Shown here: one piece after another, positions 8,951 through 18,504 of the stretch | Numbering within the stretch: position 1 is the first letter of the stretch | How the letters are laid out: every line of letters begins with the position of its first letter | Assembly (NCBI RefSeq): GCF_025362505.1 | Contig: NZ_JANYGG010000138.1 | Location: 1-64,000, forward strand | DNA from: Sphingomonas sp. | GTDB lineage: Bacteria > Pseudomonadota > Alphaproteobacteria > Sphingomonadales > Sphingomonadaceae | DNA: 64,000 bases | Reading direction: 5' to 3' | Translations under genes and position numbers: made by a program | The notes under the pieces: model-generated | Told to the model about the DNA's origin: nothing | Database searches by the model: none | The model's input: the letters and a program-made list of their open reading frames with translations, nothing else

Positions 8951-10207
8951 TCAAAGCCGGTCGAGAAAGTGCAGCACAAGGCCAACGAGCCCGCCGACCA
9001 GCGTCCCGTTGATCCGGATATATTGCAGGTCGCGCCCGACCGCGCTCTCGAGCCGGTCGGTTACCGTCCGCGCATCCCACCCGCGCACCGTCTCGCTGAC
9101 CAGCTTGACGATCGAACTCCCATAACTCGCCGCCATCCCGGCCACCGCCCGCCGCGCGAACTGGTTGATCGCACCGCGCATCTTGGGGTCATGCTCGAGG
9201 CTCTGGCCCATCGACTTCAGCACCTCGCCGAGCTTGCCCGCCATCGCCGTATCCGGGTTGCGCGCCGCCGCAATGATCGCCGCGCGGCCCTTCTGCCACA
9301 GCGTGTCGAGCCACAGCCCGACCGACTTGTTGGCGACCAATTCGTCCTTCATCGCCTCGACCCGCTCGCGGGTTTCGGGCCGCGTCTGCAGATCGTTGGC
9401 TAGCTGCGCCAGCGCCCCCTCGATCTTGACCCGGACCGGGTGCGCCGGATCGGTCCCCATTTCGACCGTCAGCTTCTTCAGCCCGTCGATCACCGCGTCG
9501 GCGATGCGGCTGTCGATCCCGGCGAGCTTGAGCACCCAGTTGGCCCGCTTGTGGACCATCTCGCGGATCAATTCCTCGTTGGCGTCGAGTGCCCGCGCCA
9601 TCCAGCGGATCGTGCCCTCGAGCATGGGCACATGGCGATCCTCGTTGATCGCACTCGCCAGCGCATGGCCGAGCAACGGCGCTACCTCCATCGCCTTCAG
9701 CCGCGCCGAGATCGCTCCCTTGACCAGCCCGCCCAGCCGCTCGTCGTCAAGGCTCTCGGCGAGGTCGGCAATCAGCCGCGACGCGCCCTTGCGAATCCGC
9801 GTCTCCTGCCCCGCCGGCGCCTGCAGGAACCGCCCCGCCGCGCCGGCCAGGTCGATATGGCGCATCCGCCGCGCCACCACCGGCGCGATCAGGAAATTCT
9901 CCTTGAGGAAGTGAGCCAGCGCCGCGCCGATGCGATCCTTGTTGCGCGGGATGATCGCGGTGTGCGGGATCGGCAGGCCAAGCGGGTGGCGGAACAACGC
10001 TGTCACCGCAAACCAGTCGGCCATCCCACCGACCACCCCGGCCTCGGCGAACGCCTTGACCCAGCTCGCCGCGGGATAAGTCGGCTCGACCGCGCGTGCG
10101 ACAATGAACACGATCGCCATCACCACCAGCAAACCGGTGGCGGCAGCCTTCATCCCCGCCGCGCCGGGCTGCGCGGGGTTGAAGCGGGAAAGCGGACGTC
10201 GGGTCAT
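8951..10207 (-). CDS. DUF445 family membrane-anchored protein
   Basis: A 418-residue protein with DUF445 features: an N-terminal TM helix (TGLLVVMAIVFIVAR), the conserved block GGMADWFAVTALFRHPLGLP, then IPRNKDRIGAALAHFLKENF, a long alpha-helical middle rich in charged residues, and a C-terminal hydrophobic tail (INGTLVGGLVGLVLHFL). The family (YjiN/YheB-like) is widespread and membrane-associated with no settled function. It starts with ATG at 10207. It sits between the desaturase and RND genes on the same strand, with 32 bases to the RND stop; co-transcription with the pump is possible. Confidence 0.88.
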   Translation of the reverse strand: MTRRPLSRFNPAQPGAAGMKAAATGLLVVMAIVFIVARAVEPTYPAASWVKAFAEAGVVGGMADWFAVTALFRHPLGLPIPHTAIIPRNKDRIGAALAHFLKENFLIAPVVARRMRHIDLAGAAGRFLQAPAGQETRIRKGASRLIADLAESLDDERLGGLVKGAISARLKAMEVAPLLGHALASAINEDRHVPMLEGTIRWMARALDANEELIREMVHKRANWVLKLAGIDSRIADAVIDGLKKLTVEMGTDPAHPVRVKIEGALAQLANDLQTRPETRERVEAMKDELVANKSVGLWLDTLWQKGRAAIIAAARNPDTAMAGKLGEVLKSMGQSLEHDPKMRGAINQFARRAVAGMAASYGSSIVKLVSETVRGWDARTVTDRLESAVGRDLQYIRINGTLVGGLVGLVLHFLDRL

Positions 10208-10239
10208 CGCTCCCTTTTAGGAGAGGCTTCGCCCGCTTG

Positions 10240-13200
10240 TCACTCCGCCGGAAGCGGCGTGCTACGCGGCCCGTCGCCCGTCGGCGCCCCCATCGTATGC
10301 GGCTCACCATTGTCGATCAGCCGTCCGAACTTGCGCGCCACCCACGCTTCCATATCGATTGCGATCGAGAAGAAGGCCGGCACCAGCAGCAGCGTCAGCA
10401 TCGTCGAGAAGATCAGCCCGCCCATCACGGTGATACCCATCGGCGCGCGCCAGCTGCCATCACCGCTCAGCGACAGCGACACCGGCACCATCCCCGCGAC
10501 CATCGCCACCGACGTCATCACGATCGGCTGGGCGCGCTTGTGACCGGCCTCCGCGATTGCCTCGTCCTTGGGCATACCATGCCCGATCATCTCGACCGCA
10601 AAATCGATCAGCAGGATCGAATTCTTCGCGACGATCCCGAACAGCATGAGGATGCCGATGAACACCGGCAGCGACAGCGGCTGCCCCGCGATATGAAGCG
10701 CGATCCCCGCCCCGAGCGGCGCCAGCAACAGCGCGCCCATATTGACGAACGGCGACAGGAAACGGCGGTACAGCAGCACGAGCACAGCGAACACGAGCAG
10801 CACGCCGGACGCCAGCGCGATGATGAAGTAGTAAACGAGCTCCGCCTGCCACTTCTGCGAGCCCAGATTGAGCCGGGTGACGCCGTGCGGCAGGTTCTTG
10901 ACCGTCGGCAGCTTGTCGATCTGCTTCCATGCGTCGCCCGACACAGCTCCCGCGACAAGGTCGGCGCCGATCGCGATGCGGCGCACCTGATCGGTCCGCT
11001 GGACGTTCGCGGGCCCCGCCCCGAAGCCAATCGCGGCGACCGACTTCAGCGGAACGGAGCCGCCGCTGGTGGTCGGCACGGGCAAATTCTCCAGCGTCGT
11101 AAGATCGCGCCGGTCGTTGGGGGACAACGAGACGGTGATCGGCACCTGGCGGTCCGACAGCGAGAATTTGGCGCTGTTCTGCGCAATGTCCCCGATCGTA
11201 GCGATACGGATCGTCTGCGACAGCGCGCTGGTCGTGACCCCGAGGTCGGCGGCGAGGTCGAAGTGCGGCTTGATCGTGATTTCGGGCCGCACCAGGTCAC
11301 CCGCCACGCGCGGCGCGCGGATCAGCGGAACACGCTGCATTTCCTCCTGGATCTTGTTCGCCGCCTGTTTGAGCAGCGCCGGATCCTCGCTGCCGAGGAA
11401 CAGCATAATGTCACGCGACGCCCCACCGGGACCGCCGCCGTCCATCGACAACACCGTCACCTGCGCATCGGGGATGGCTGCCAGCTTCGGCGCCAGGCGC
11501 CGCTCGATCTCGTAACTCGGCACCTTGCGATCATGCTTCAGCACGATGTTGAGATAGGCAGACCCGACATAAATGCGCTCGAACACGCGATCGACGTCGG
11601 GATCGCGCTGGACAACCGCCGCGGTGCGGTCTGCCACGTCTTCAGTCTCGGCGAGCGTCGCGCCCGGCGCCAACCTGATCTGGACGTTCGAGAAATTGAC
11701 ATTGGTCTTGGGCTGAAACGTCATCGGCAAGGTGAACAGCAACGCCAGCGTCACCACCAGCGCGACCTGGCCGGCGCCGACCATCCACACTCGGTGGTCT
11801 AAGAACCACGCCATCGCCCGCCCGCGGGGACCGGGATGCCCGGCGCGAAAACGGTCGGCCCGGCGCGTGTCCAGCGTCCATCGCAGCAGGCCGAGGTAGC
11901 GCTCCATCGCCTTGCCCGACGCATGCGCCTGATGGCCGTGCGACTTGAGGAAATAGGCCGCGATCAACGGCGTTATCATCCGCGCGACGAACAGGCTCAA
12001 TGTCACCGAGATTACGACGGTGTAGCCGAAGCTCTTGAAGAACTGCCCCGAAATGCCCGGCATCAGCGCCACCGGCAGGAACACCGCAACGATCGCCATG
12101 GTTGTCGCCAGCACCGCGAGGCCGATTTCGTCGGCCGCGTCCATCGACGCCTCGTAGGCGCTCTTGCCCATCCGCATGTGCCGTACGATATTCTCGATCT
12201 CGACTATCGCGTCATCGACCAGGACACCCGCGACGAGGCTCATCGCGAGCAGCGACAGGCTGTTGAGGTTGATGCCGAGCAGGCTCATCACCCAGAAGCT
12301 CGGAATTGCCGACAGCGGGATCGCCAGGGCCGAAATCGCCGTCGCGCGGCCGTCGCGCAGGAACAGGTACACGACCAGCACCGCGAGTGCCGCGCCCTCG
12401 AGCAGCGCCTCGATCGACGATCGATACTGCGACCTGGTGTAGTCGACGGAATTCGAGATTTCGCTGAAATGAATCCGCGGATCCGCTTTCTCGATCTTGT
12501 GCATTTCCTTCCAGGCGTCGTCATAGACGCTGAGATCGGAGCTTCCCTTCGACCGCTGGACGTTGAAGCTGATCACCTGCCGGCCCTTGAGCTTGGCGAG
12601 CGTCCGCTGCTCCGAATAGCTGTCTTCGACCCGCGCGATGTCGGACAGCCGGACCGTCCTTCCGCCACTGACTGCGATCTGGGTCTGCGACAGCGCGAAG
12701 GCGGTCTTGGCATTGCCAATGACCCGGACTGATTGCTCGGAACCGGCGATCTCGGCGCGGCCGCCGGTGGCGTTGAGGTTGACCTGGCGCAGCTGGGTAT
12801 TAACCGCGGCCGCGGTAATTCCCTGCGCCTGAAGCGCCCCCGGGTCGAGCACCACCCTGATCTGCCGGTCGACCCCGCCCTCGCGTGAGACCGCCGCGAC
12901 ACCGCTAATGCCGCGCAGTTGGCGGGCGACGTCATTGTCAATCGCCCACGACAATTGCTCAAGCGTCATGTCGCTGGTTTCGGCGGCGACATAGACGATC
13001 GGGTCGCCCGCGATGTCGATCCGCTGGACCTGCGGTTCGAGAATGCCCTCGGGCAAATCGCCGCGCACCTGCGACACCGCATCGCGCAGGTCATTGATTG
13101 CGCGATCGGTTGGCGTCCCGATCTTGAACTGGACGAAGGTCTGGCTGTTGCCTTCACGGATCGAGCTGTCGATCTCCTCGACACCCGTGACGCCGCGCGC

Positions 13201-13419
13201 CGCCGCCTCGATCTTCTGGGTGATCTGGTTTTCCATCTCGGCCGGAGCCGCGCCGGGCTGCGAGATGACGATCACGGCACCCGGAAAATCAATGTCCGGG
13301 TTGTTGGTCACGGTCATGCCCATGAAGGCGATGATGCCCGCCAGCATCAGGCCGATGAACAACACGATCGGCGGCACCGGATTCTTGATGCACCATGACG
13401 AGATATTGCGGAAACTCAT
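10240..13419 (-). CDS. RND family efflux permease (HAE1/AcrB type)
   Basis: A 1059-residue inner-membrane proton/drug antiporter. It has the duplicated RND layout: TM1 near residues 12-33, a large periplasmic loop, TM2-6 with the proton-relay pair in [13 protein letters not shown], the TM7 region ([19 protein letters not shown]), a second periplasmic loop, and TM8-12 with [17 protein letters not shown]. Length is normal for the family. It lies directly downstream of the membrane-fusion adaptor on the same strand; no outer-membrane factor gene is next to it, so an unlinked TolC-type protein is presumably used. The substrate is unknown. Resemblance to the multidrug branch, and not to the heavy-metal CusA branch, rests on the charged DD pair. 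Confidence 0.93.
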   Translation of the reverse strand: MSFRNISSWCIKNPVPPIVLFIGLMLAGIIAFMGMTVTNNPDIDFPGAVIVISQPGAAPAEMENQITQKIEAAARGVTGVEEIDSSIREGNSQTFVQFKIGTPTDRAINDLRDAVSQVRGDLPEGILEPQVQRIDIAGDPIVYVAAETSDMTLEQLSWAIDNDVARQLRGISGVAAVSREGGVDRQIRVVLDPGALQAQGITAAAVNTQLRQVNLNATGGRAEIAGSEQSVRVIGNAKTAFALSQTQIAVSGGRTVRLSDIARVEDSYSEQRTLAKLKGRQVISFNVQRSKGSSDLSVYDDAWKEMHKIEKADPRIHFSEISNSVDYTRSQYRSSIEALLEGAALAVLVVYLFLRDGRATAISALAIPLSAIPSFWVMSLLGINLNSLSLLAMSLVAGVLVDDAIVEIENIVRHMRMGKSAYEASMDAADEIGLAVLATTMAIVAVFLPVALMPGISGQFFKSFGYTVVISVTLSLFVARMITPLIAAYFLKSHGHQAHASGKAMERYLGLLRWTLDTRRADRFRAGHPGPRGRAMAWFLDHRVWMVGAGQVALVVTLALLFTLPMTFQPKTNVNFSNVQIRLAPGATLAETEDVADRTAAVVQRDPDVDRVFERIYVGSAYLNIVLKHDRKVPSYEIERRLAPKLAAIPDAQVTVLSMDGGGPGGASRDIMLFLGSEDPALLKQAANKIQEEMQRVPLIRAPRVAGDLVRPEITIKPHFDLAADLGVTTSALSQTIRIATIGDIAQNSAKFSLSDRQVPITVSLSPNDRRDLTTLENLPVPTTSGGSVPLKSVAAIGFGAGPANVQRTDQVRRIAIGADLVAGAVSGDAWKQIDKLPTVKNLPHGVTRLNLGSQKWQAELVYYFIIALASGVLLVFAVLVLLYRRFLSPFVNMGALLLAPLGAGIALHIAGQPLSLPVFIGILMLFGIVAKNSILLIDFAVEMIGHGMPKDEAIAEAGHKRAQPIVMTSVAMVAGMVPVSLSLSGDGSWRAPMGITVMGGLIFSTMLTLLLVPAFFSIAIDMEAWVARKFGRLIDNGEPHTMGAPTGDGPRSTPLPAE

Positions 13420-13447
13420 GACATTCGCTTCCCGGTGAGGGCTCGGC

Positions 13448-14647
13448 CTAAAGGCTTGGCGCGGCGGCGCGGACGGGCAGAACTTTCTGCCCCGAATTAA
13501 GGAACGGCCCGGCCGACTGGACGACCGCTTCCTGCCCGCTCAACCCGGCCATGATCGTCACTCCGGCTTCGTTGATCGACCCGATCTTCACCGCCCGCCT
13601 TTCGATTTGCTTGCGGGCATTGACGATGAACACGTAATTGCCCTTGTCGTCGCTCAGCACCGCGCTTTGCGGAAGCATCGGCGCGGTGGTCGATCCGGCG
13701 GTGATCTTTGCCTCGGCGAAGCCACCCGGGCGGATCGCCGCCGAATAGGGAATCGCGATGCGCACCTCGCCCTGGCGCGACTGCGGGTCGATCACCGGGG
13801 CAACCTGCCACACCGATCCGGCGACGTTGCGGTCGAGCCCGAGTGGGGTGACCGTCGCAGGCATCCCAACACGGACCATCGCGAGATCCTGCTGCGACAT
13901 CACCGCGCGCATCTCCATCTCCCCGCCGAGCGCCAGCCGGAACAGCGCGCCCGACGCCGGGCTGACGATCTGTCCAACCTCGATGCTGCGCGACAGGATC
14001 AGGCCAGAGGTCGGCGCGCGAATATCGAGCTGGCCGATCTGCGCACTTGCCGCGCCGAGCTGGGCCTGCGCGACCCGCACCTGCGCGGCCGCCGCGTCCC
14101 GCGCGGCGCGCTTGGCGTCGAGGTCAGCCTTCGACACGAATCCTCCAGCGATGAGCGCTTGCGCCCGCGCGAGGTTAGACTGGGCGAGCGCCGCATTGGC
14201 CTGCGCCGCCTGAACCTGAGCCGCCAGTTGCGCCGCCTGTTGCGCCTGGACCGAGCGGTCGACCGTCGCCAGCACCTGCCCCGCCTTGACCCAGCTGCCT
14301 GCATCGACCAGCACCCGCGTCACCCGGCCGCCTTGGCCAGCGACGCCGACCGGCTGGTCGCGCCGCGCCGCCAGCGCGCCCGAGGCGGTGATCACCCGCC
14401 CGACCGAGCTCTGGCCGGGAACGATCACGCTCACCGTGGGAACCTGGCCGGTCGTGCCGCCGGCGCCCATCGCGGTCGCCATACCCGGCGCATCAGCACT
14501 TTTTCCGCGTTTCATTATCATCGCCAGCGCCAGCGCGACCGCGATCGCACCGATCACCACTGCGGCGATCAGCATCGTCCGCCGCCTGCTGGAGCGATCG
14601 ATGACAATCAACCTGTCGGATGTTTCAAAACTGGTTTCCCGGTTCAT
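13448..14647 (-). CDS. RND efflux periplasmic adaptor subunit
   Basis: Membrane-fusion protein (MdtA/AcrA type), about 399 residues, linking the RND pump to an outer-membrane channel. An N-terminal anchor helix (MLIAAVVIGAIAVALALAM) is followed by a lipoyl half-motif (VDAGSWVKAGQVLATVD), a long Ala/Gln-rich coiled-coil hairpin (AQQAAQLAAQVQAAQANAAL), the second lipoyl half (IRAPTSGLILSRSIEVGQ) and beta-barrel domains. The start at 14647 has GAGAG about ten bases upstream; an ATG at 14656 is an alternative. There are 28 bases to the pump start, so they form an operon. Confidence 0.92.
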   Translation of the reverse strand: MNRETSFETSDRLIVIDRSSRRRTMLIAAVVIGAIAVALALAMIMKRGKSADAPGMATAMGAGGTTGQVPTVSVIVPGQSSVGRVITASGALAARRDQPVGVAGQGGRVTRVLVDAGSWVKAGQVLATVDRSVQAQQAAQLAAQVQAAQANAALAQSNLARAQALIAGGFVSKADLDAKRAARDAAAAQVRVAQAQLGAASAQIGQLDIRAPTSGLILSRSIEVGQIVSPASGALFRLALGGEMEMRAVMSQQDLAMVRVGMPATVTPLGLDRNVAGSVWQVAPVIDPQSRQGEVRIAIPYSAAIRPGGFAEAKITAGSTTAPMLPQSAVLSDDKGNYVFIVNARKQIERRAVKIGSINEAGVTIMAGLSGQEAVVQSAGPFLNSGQKVLPVRAAAPSL

Positions 14648-14855
14648 GTCCGCCATTCTCTCAAGAACCCGTGACAAGGTTCACCACCTCGGCAACCATC
14701 GCCCACTGTATTATCCGAATAAGTCACTCGCGGCAACTGCCCATGGCTTTAGCTTTTCAAAAGCATTTTTCGATCAACGGCGGCACCTGTGATACGAACC
14801 AACGTTGACGCAATGCAACCGGGCCCGCGATGGGCGCCTGCAAGAGGAAGAAACT

Positions 14856-15116
14856 ATGCTTGGTGCTCATGGAATCCTTGGCTGGATCATTATCGGCGGG
14901 CTGGCCGGCGCCATCGCCAAGGCGCTCATGCCGGGCCGCGACCCTGGCGGGTGCATCATCACGATCATCCTCGGCATCGCCGGAGCGGTCTTCGCGGGCT
15001 ACCTCGGCCAAATGCTCAATTTCTACGGCCCGAACGACGCGGTCGGGTTCATCGGAGCGATCGTTGGCGCGTTCATTATCCTGTTCATCTACCGGCTGAT
15101 CGCTCGCCGCCGCTGA
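14856..15116 (+). CDS. GlsB/YeaQ/YmgE-family small membrane protein
   Basis: An 86-residue, three-helix, glycine-rich membrane protein: GILGWIIIGGLAGAIAKALM, then the conserved PGRDPGGCIITIILGIAGA, then VGFIGAIVGAFIILFIYRLI and a basic tail. It belongs to the transglycosylase-associated/GlsB family, which is commonly induced by stress and has no assigned biochemical activity. The ATG at 14856 has a good GAGGAAG ribosome site; the open frame extends upstream without a comparable signal. A second family member lies on the other strand at 16018. Confidence 0.88.
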   Translation: MLGAHGILGWIIIGGLAGAIAKALMPGRDPGGCIITIILGIAGAVFAGYLGQMLNFYGPNDAVGFIGAIVGAFIILFIYRLIARRR

Positions 15117-15212
15117 ATGTAAACGCACACGATACGCCGACGTAACGTTCAGGCGCGAGCCATCGCGCCGCGCCCAGTGTGGCGGGATGTCGGCATTCAA
15201 GGAGACCAATAA

Positions 15213-15932
15213 ATGAGACTGATCGTCAGCGCATTGCTTGCCGGAGCGATGTTCGTCCCGGCCGCGACGGCCTCCGCGCAGGTGACCACCACGCTCGCCA
15301 CCCCGATCAGCGGCACGCGACTCGACATCAGCGCAACGGGCGAGGCGACCCGCGGCCCCGACATCGCGATCATCTCGGCCGGCGTGACCACGCAAGCCGC
15401 GACCGCGACCGACGCGCTCGGCCAGAACGCGACCCGCATGGAGCGCGTCCGTACCGCCTTGAAGCGCGCCGGCGTCGCCGACCGCGACATCCAGACCGCC
15501 TCGATCAGCCTCCAGCCGCAGTATAAATATGTCGAGAACCAGGCGCCGATCCTGACTGGCTACCAGGCGTCGAACCAGCTCAGCGTCAAGTTCCGGGATA
15601 TCCGCGCCTCGGGCAAGATCCTTGACGCGTTAGTCGGCGAGGGCGCCAACCAGATCAATGGGCCCAATCTGACGATCGACCACCCCGAAGCCGCGCTCGA
15701 CGAGGCCCGCGGCAAGGCGATCGCCACCGGCCGCGCGCGCGCCGATCTCTATGCCCGCGCTCTGGGCATGCGCGTTATCCGCGTGATCTCGGTGAGTGAG
15801 AGCGGCGGCTACTCCTCGCCGCCGCCGCAGCCGATGATGGCCCGCGCGCAAGTGGCCGAGGCCAAGACTTCGATCGACCCGGGCGAACAGCAACTCCAGA
15901 TCAGCGTTGCGATGGCCTTCGAGCTTCAGTAG
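15213..15932 (+). CDS. secreted SIMPL-domain (DUF541) protein
   Basis: Periplasmic protein of 239 residues with a signal peptide (MRLIVSALLAGAMFVPAATASA). The mature part is a SIMPL/DUF541 domain (Bp26/OmpIP-type): LDISATGEATRGPDIAIISAGVTTQ, in two strands near the start, repeated beta-alpha units, and GYQASNQLSVKFRD in the middle. Members form ring-like oligomers in the periplasm, and some influence stress tolerance. The gene stands alone between the two GlsB-type genes with about 96 bases upstream; a hairpin terminator follows. A shared stress-response theme with its neighbours is inferred. Confidence 0.88.
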   Translation: MRLIVSALLAGAMFVPAATASAQVTTTLATPISGTRLDISATGEATRGPDIAIISAGVTTQAATATDALGQNATRMERVRTALKRAGVADRDIQTASISLQPQYKYVENQAPILTGYQASNQLSVKFRDIRASGKILDALVGEGANQINGPNLTIDHPEAALDEARGKAIATGRARADLYARALGMRVIRVISVSESGGYSSPPPQPMMARAQVAEAKTSIDPGEQQLQISVAMAFELQ

Positions 15933-15961
15933 AGCCTGATCATATGTTCACTGCGAACGAA

Positions 15962-15996
15962 AAAGGGGCCGCCCGGTCATCCCGCGCGGCCCCTTT
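15962..15996. terminator. bidirectional hairpin terminator
   Basis: A perfect 11-bp inverted repeat (arms AAAGGGGCCGC and GCGGCCCCTTT) with a 13-base loop. A-rich sequence lies before it and T-rich sequence after it, so it can terminate both the SIMPL gene (+) and the convergent GlsB-type gene (-). Confidence 0.85.
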
Positions 15997-16017
15997 CTGT
16001 CTTGGTGATACGCTGGT

Positions 16018-16275
16018 CTAACGGACCGAACCGCGGCGAACCAGGTTGACGATCGCGAGCAGGATCACGGCGCCGAGCAGCGACCACAGGAACGCAGTGA
16101 CGCTGAGCGGAGCACCGTTGAGGCCCTCACGATTGAAGATGAAATTGGCAATCACGGACCCGACAATGCCGACGATGACATTGAGGATGATTCCCTGCTG
16201 ACCGTCGGTGCGCATGATCAGGCTTGCGAGCCAGCCGCAGATACCGCCAATTACCAGCCAGATGATGAGTCCCAT
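16018..16275 (-). CDS. GlsB/YeaQ/YmgE-family small membrane protein (second copy)
   Basis: An 85-residue three-helix membrane protein: MGLIIWLVIGGICGWLASLI, then the family signature GQQGIILNVIVGIVGSVIANFIF, then an LWSLLGAVILLAIVNLV helix and a basic C-terminus. It is the same family as the gene at 14856 but divergent, so it is not a recent duplicate. The ATG at 16275 is preceded by CAGGAGGGAA at ideal spacing, which rules out the longer frame. An EcfG-like promoter (16328-16353) lies 53 bases upstream, consistent with general-stress induction. Confidence 0.9.
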   Translation of the reverse strand: MGLIIWLVIGGICGWLASLIMRTDGQQGIILNVIVGIVGSVIANFIFNREGLNGAPLSVTAFLWSLLGAVILLAIVNLVRRGSVR

Positions 16276-16327
16276 GGTGAGTTCCCTCCTGTTCATGACC
16301 GCCGCTGGGGCGACCTTCCGGCATCAA

Positions 16328-16353
16328 GACGCGTGATGCCCGCATCTTGTTCC
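16328..16353 (-). promoter_or_regulatory. EcfG-like general stress promoter
   Basis: Minus strand: GGAAC (16353-16349), a 17-base spacer, then CGTC (16331-16328). The alphaproteobacterial general-stress sigma factor EcfG typically uses GGAAC-N16/17-CGTT, so one base differs. Position and the downstream stress-type gene fit. Confidence 0.45.
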
Positions 16354-16438
16354 GCATGGGGAACGCTCTGTCTAGTGTCGGTTACGAAACGACCGGCAAA
16401 TGGTCCGCACCAAGCTTCGATTCTGCCCTGATCGAAGA

Positions 16439-16738
16439 TCAATAACGCTGCTGTCGCTCGTACTGGTCGCGATAATGCTTGATGCGCGTGACGCGCAGGC
16501 CCGGCATGCCGCTGCGATCGACTGCGCGCTGCCAGCTGGTGAACTCTTCGAGGCTCAGCGTGTAGCGCTGGCACGCCTCGTCGACGGTCAGCAATCCCCC
16601 GGAAACGGCCGCTACGACTTCGGCCTTGCGGCGTACGACCCAGCGCGTGGTACCGGCGGGCGGCAGCGAGTCGAGCGTCAGCGGTTCGCCGAGCGGCCCG
16701 ATTACCTGCGCAGGTCGAAATTTCTGATTCTCGAGCAT
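16439..16738 (-). CDS. sciP: SciP-type (DUF1153) CtrA-inhibitory protein
   Basis: A 99-residue helix-turn-helix protein. The diagnostic core TTRWVVRRKAEVVAAV is followed by GGLLTVDEACQRYTLSLEEF and SWQRAVDRSGMPGLRVTR, almost as in Caulobacter SciP as I remember it. SciP binds the master regulator CtrA and blocks its activation of target genes outside the predivisional stage. It is full length with an ATG start at 16738. A CtrA-like box lies nine bases upstream, which would make a CtrA-SciP feedback loop as in Caulobacter (known biology; inferred here). This is a strong sign of an alphaproteobacterial cell-cycle circuit. Confidence 0.93.
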   Translation of the reverse strand: MLENQKFRPAQVIGPLGEPLTLDSLPPAGTTRWVVRRKAEVVAAVSGGLLTVDEACQRYTLSLEEFTSWQRAVDRSGMPGLRVTRIKHYRDQYERQQRY

Positions 16739-16746
16739 TGGCGTCC

Positions 16747-16761
16747 TTAAACCTGATTTAC
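16747..16761. promoter_or_regulatory. CtrA-like box upstream of sciP
   Basis: TTAA-N7-TTAC, one base off the full CtrA consensus TTAA-N7-TTAA, next to the sciP start. A further TTAACC half-site lies at 16781-16786. sciP is itself CtrA-activated in Caulobacter, so the site is in a meaningful place. Confidence 0.5.
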
Positions 16762-16840
16762 TCTGTGTCTGGGACCCTGATTAACCCGTCGGCTTCAACA
16801 AATATGTAATGCCGCTGGTAAATGGTTCCGTCATGCTTCC

Positions 16841-17086
16841 TTAGTTTCGCTTAACTCTGTTCTCCGGCCCTTGCGCCGCTGCGTTTCCCCCTCGTGACTC
16901 GCCGGCAAAGGCGCCGCCGAGCAACAGTCCGGCATCGCGCCATCCCTCGCTCGCCGACAGGTAGCAGGCGATCGCCGCCTGCCGCCGTTCCTCGGGAACC
17001 ACGGCATCGCCAATCATCCGCAGCAGCTCCGAAAGCTCTAGCGCACCGTCGCCGGCCGCTTGAAACCCACCCTCGAACTGCGACAA
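16841..17086 (-). CDS. small hypothetical protein
   Basis: An 81-codon frame upstream of sciP on the same strand, starting with TTG at 17086 after GGGGACAGG. The first 57 residues look like a folded helical domain (GALELSELLRMIGDAVVP, then EERRQAAIACYLSASEGWRD and a GLLLGGAF helix); the rest is low-complexity. I do not recognise a family. Start choice is uncertain (an internal ATG gives about 58 residues). Codon usage matches neighbouring genes, but a chance frame in GC-rich DNA cannot be excluded. Confidence 0.42.
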   Translation of the reverse strand: MSQFEGGFQAAGDGALELSELLRMIGDAVVPEERRQAAIACYLSASEGWRDAGLLLGGAFAGESRGGNAAAQGPENRVKRN

Positions 17087-17162
17087 ATGCCTGTCCCCGC
17101 AACGTTACCGATTGGTCATGAGCTAGACCAACAGGGTGAACATCGGGTAAAGGCGCCGCCTA

Positions 17163-18281
17163 ATGTCCCCTGACACCATGATCGACTTCGGCCTCGCCCG
17201 ACCGGCCAGCGCGGCGCGCATCGTCGTTGCCATGTCGGGCGGGGTTGATTCATCGGTCGTCGCCGTGCTCGCCGCGCAGACCGGCGCCGAGGTGATCGGC
17301 GTGACGTTACAGCTCTACGATCATGGCGAAGCGGTGAAGCGCTCGGGCTCATGCTGCGCGGGACAGGACATCTACGACGCCAAGACCGTCTGCGACCGGC
17401 TCGGCATCGCTCATTATGTGCTCGACTACGAAAGTCGCTTCCGCACCGGCGTGATCGATCGCTTCGCCGACGAATATGCCGCCGGGCGCACCCCGGTCCC
17501 CTGTTCGCTGTGCAACCAGGGGGTCAAATTCACCGACCTGATCGGTTTCGCCCGCGAGCTTGGCGCCGACTGCCTCGCCACCGGCCATTATGTCCGCCGC
17601 GTGATCGGCGCCGATGGCCGTGCCCAGTTATGGAAGGGGCGCGACCCCGCGCGAGACCAGAGCTATTTCCTCTATGGCACGACCGCTGAGCAACTCGATT
17701 TCCTCCGCTTCCCGCTCGGCGACCTGCCCAAGAGCGAGGTCCGCCGGCTGGCCGAGGAGGCTGGCCTGACCGTCGCCGCCAAGCCCGACAGCCAAGATAT
17801 CTGTTTCGTCCCCGACGGCGACTATGCCGGCCTCGTCAAGCGTCTCCGCCCCGAGACGGCCGCGCCCGGAGACATCGTCGACCTTGCCGGCCGCACGCTC
17901 GGCCGCCACGACGGCGTCGTCCACTTCACCATCGGCCAGCGCCGCGGGATCGAGATCGGCGGCCAGCCCGTGCCGCTCTACGTCGTCCGGATCGAGCCCG
18001 AGTCGCGCCGTCTCGTCGTCGGTCCGCGGGCGGCGTTGGCCGTCTCGGCGGCACGCGTCGAAGGCGTCAACTGGCTTGGTGAAGGCCAGCGCAATGTTAA
18101 AGCCAAAGTTCGCTCGCTTGCCCGCACGGTCGAGGCCGAATGGGACGGCGAGTGGCTAAGCTTTCTGGTAAACGAATTTGGCGTGGCACCCGGCCAGTCG
18201 GCGGTCCTTTACGATGAGGAGAGATTGATCGGCGGCGGGACGATCGGTGAAACTCGCGGAACCTTTGCCCGGGCGGCCTGA
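17163..18281 (+). CDS. mnmA: tRNA-specific 2-thiouridylase MnmA
   Basis: A 372-residue enzyme that thiolates U34 of tRNA-Glu, -Gln and -Lys using ATP and persulfide sulfur. The PP-loop [14 protein letters not shown] lies near residues 23-36. The catalytic cysteine pair is visible in [13 protein letters not shown] and [13 protein letters not shown], with TGHYVRR between. The C-terminal beta-barrel includes the [16 protein letters not shown] segment. Start ATG 17163; ATG 17178 is possible. It stands alone upstream of the Flp pilin gene. Confidence 0.95.
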   Translation: MSPDTMIDFGLARPASAARIVVAMSGGVDSSVVAVLAAQTGAEVIGVTLQLYDHGEAVKRSGSCCAGQDIYDAKTVCDRLGIAHYVLDYESRFRTGVIDRFADEYAAGRTPVPCSLCNQGVKFTDLIGFARELGADCLATGHYVRRVIGADGRAQLWKGRDPARDQSYFLYGTTAEQLDFLRFPLGDLPKSEVRRLAEEAGLTVAAKPDSQDICFVPDGDYAGLVKRLRPETAAPGDIVDLAGRTLGRHDGVVHFTIGQRRGIEIGGQPVPLYVVRIEPESRRLVVGPRAALAVSAARVEGVNWLGEGQRNVKAKVRSLARTVEAEWDGEWLSFLVNEFGVAPGQSAVLYDEERLIGGGTIGETRGTFARAA

Positions 18282-18342
18282 CCGCAAGTCTTTCTTAACC
18301 CTGCTGGCGGCAATTTCCGGTGGCCGAGTGGAGGGCCTAGAA

Positions 18343-18504
18343 ATGTACCAGCTTGCCCGACTGCTGCGCGACCAAAAGGGTGCCAACGCAATCGAATATG
18401 CGCTGATCGCTGGCCTGATCGCCACCGCCGCGGTATTCGCCATGTCGAACCTCGGCTCCGGTGTGAACAACCTGTATGGCAACGTTTCGAGCAAACTCGG
18501 CTGA
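18343..18504 (+). CDS. Flp-family type IVb pilin
   Basis: A 53-residue class IVb prepilin: short basic leader (MYQLARLLRDQKG) followed by the processing-site region ANAIEYALIAGLIATAAVF with the conserved Glu at position 5 of the mature hydrophobic helix, and a short polar tail. TadV-type peptidase would cut after the Gly. No tad secretion genes are in this window, so it is either an orphan pilin or a second copy. A GGAGGG ribosome site precedes ATG 18343. A TTAACC CtrA half-site lies at 18295-18300; Caulobacter pilA is a CtrA target, so regulation may be similar. Its end overlaps the PhzF-like gene by 29 bases. Confidence 0.85.
   Translation: MYQLARLLRDQKGANAIEYALIAGLIATAAVFAMSNLGSGVNNLYGNVSSKLG

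Noticed and set aside
10237-11802. 521-codon plus-strand frame rich in Arg, His and Gln
   Set aside because: Antisense of the RND permease; composition is typical of the third-position shadow of a GC-rich gene and it has no motif.
17087-17162. Extended promoter architecture before mnmA
   Set aside because: No convincing -35/-10 pair or regulatory palindrome could be defined by eye.
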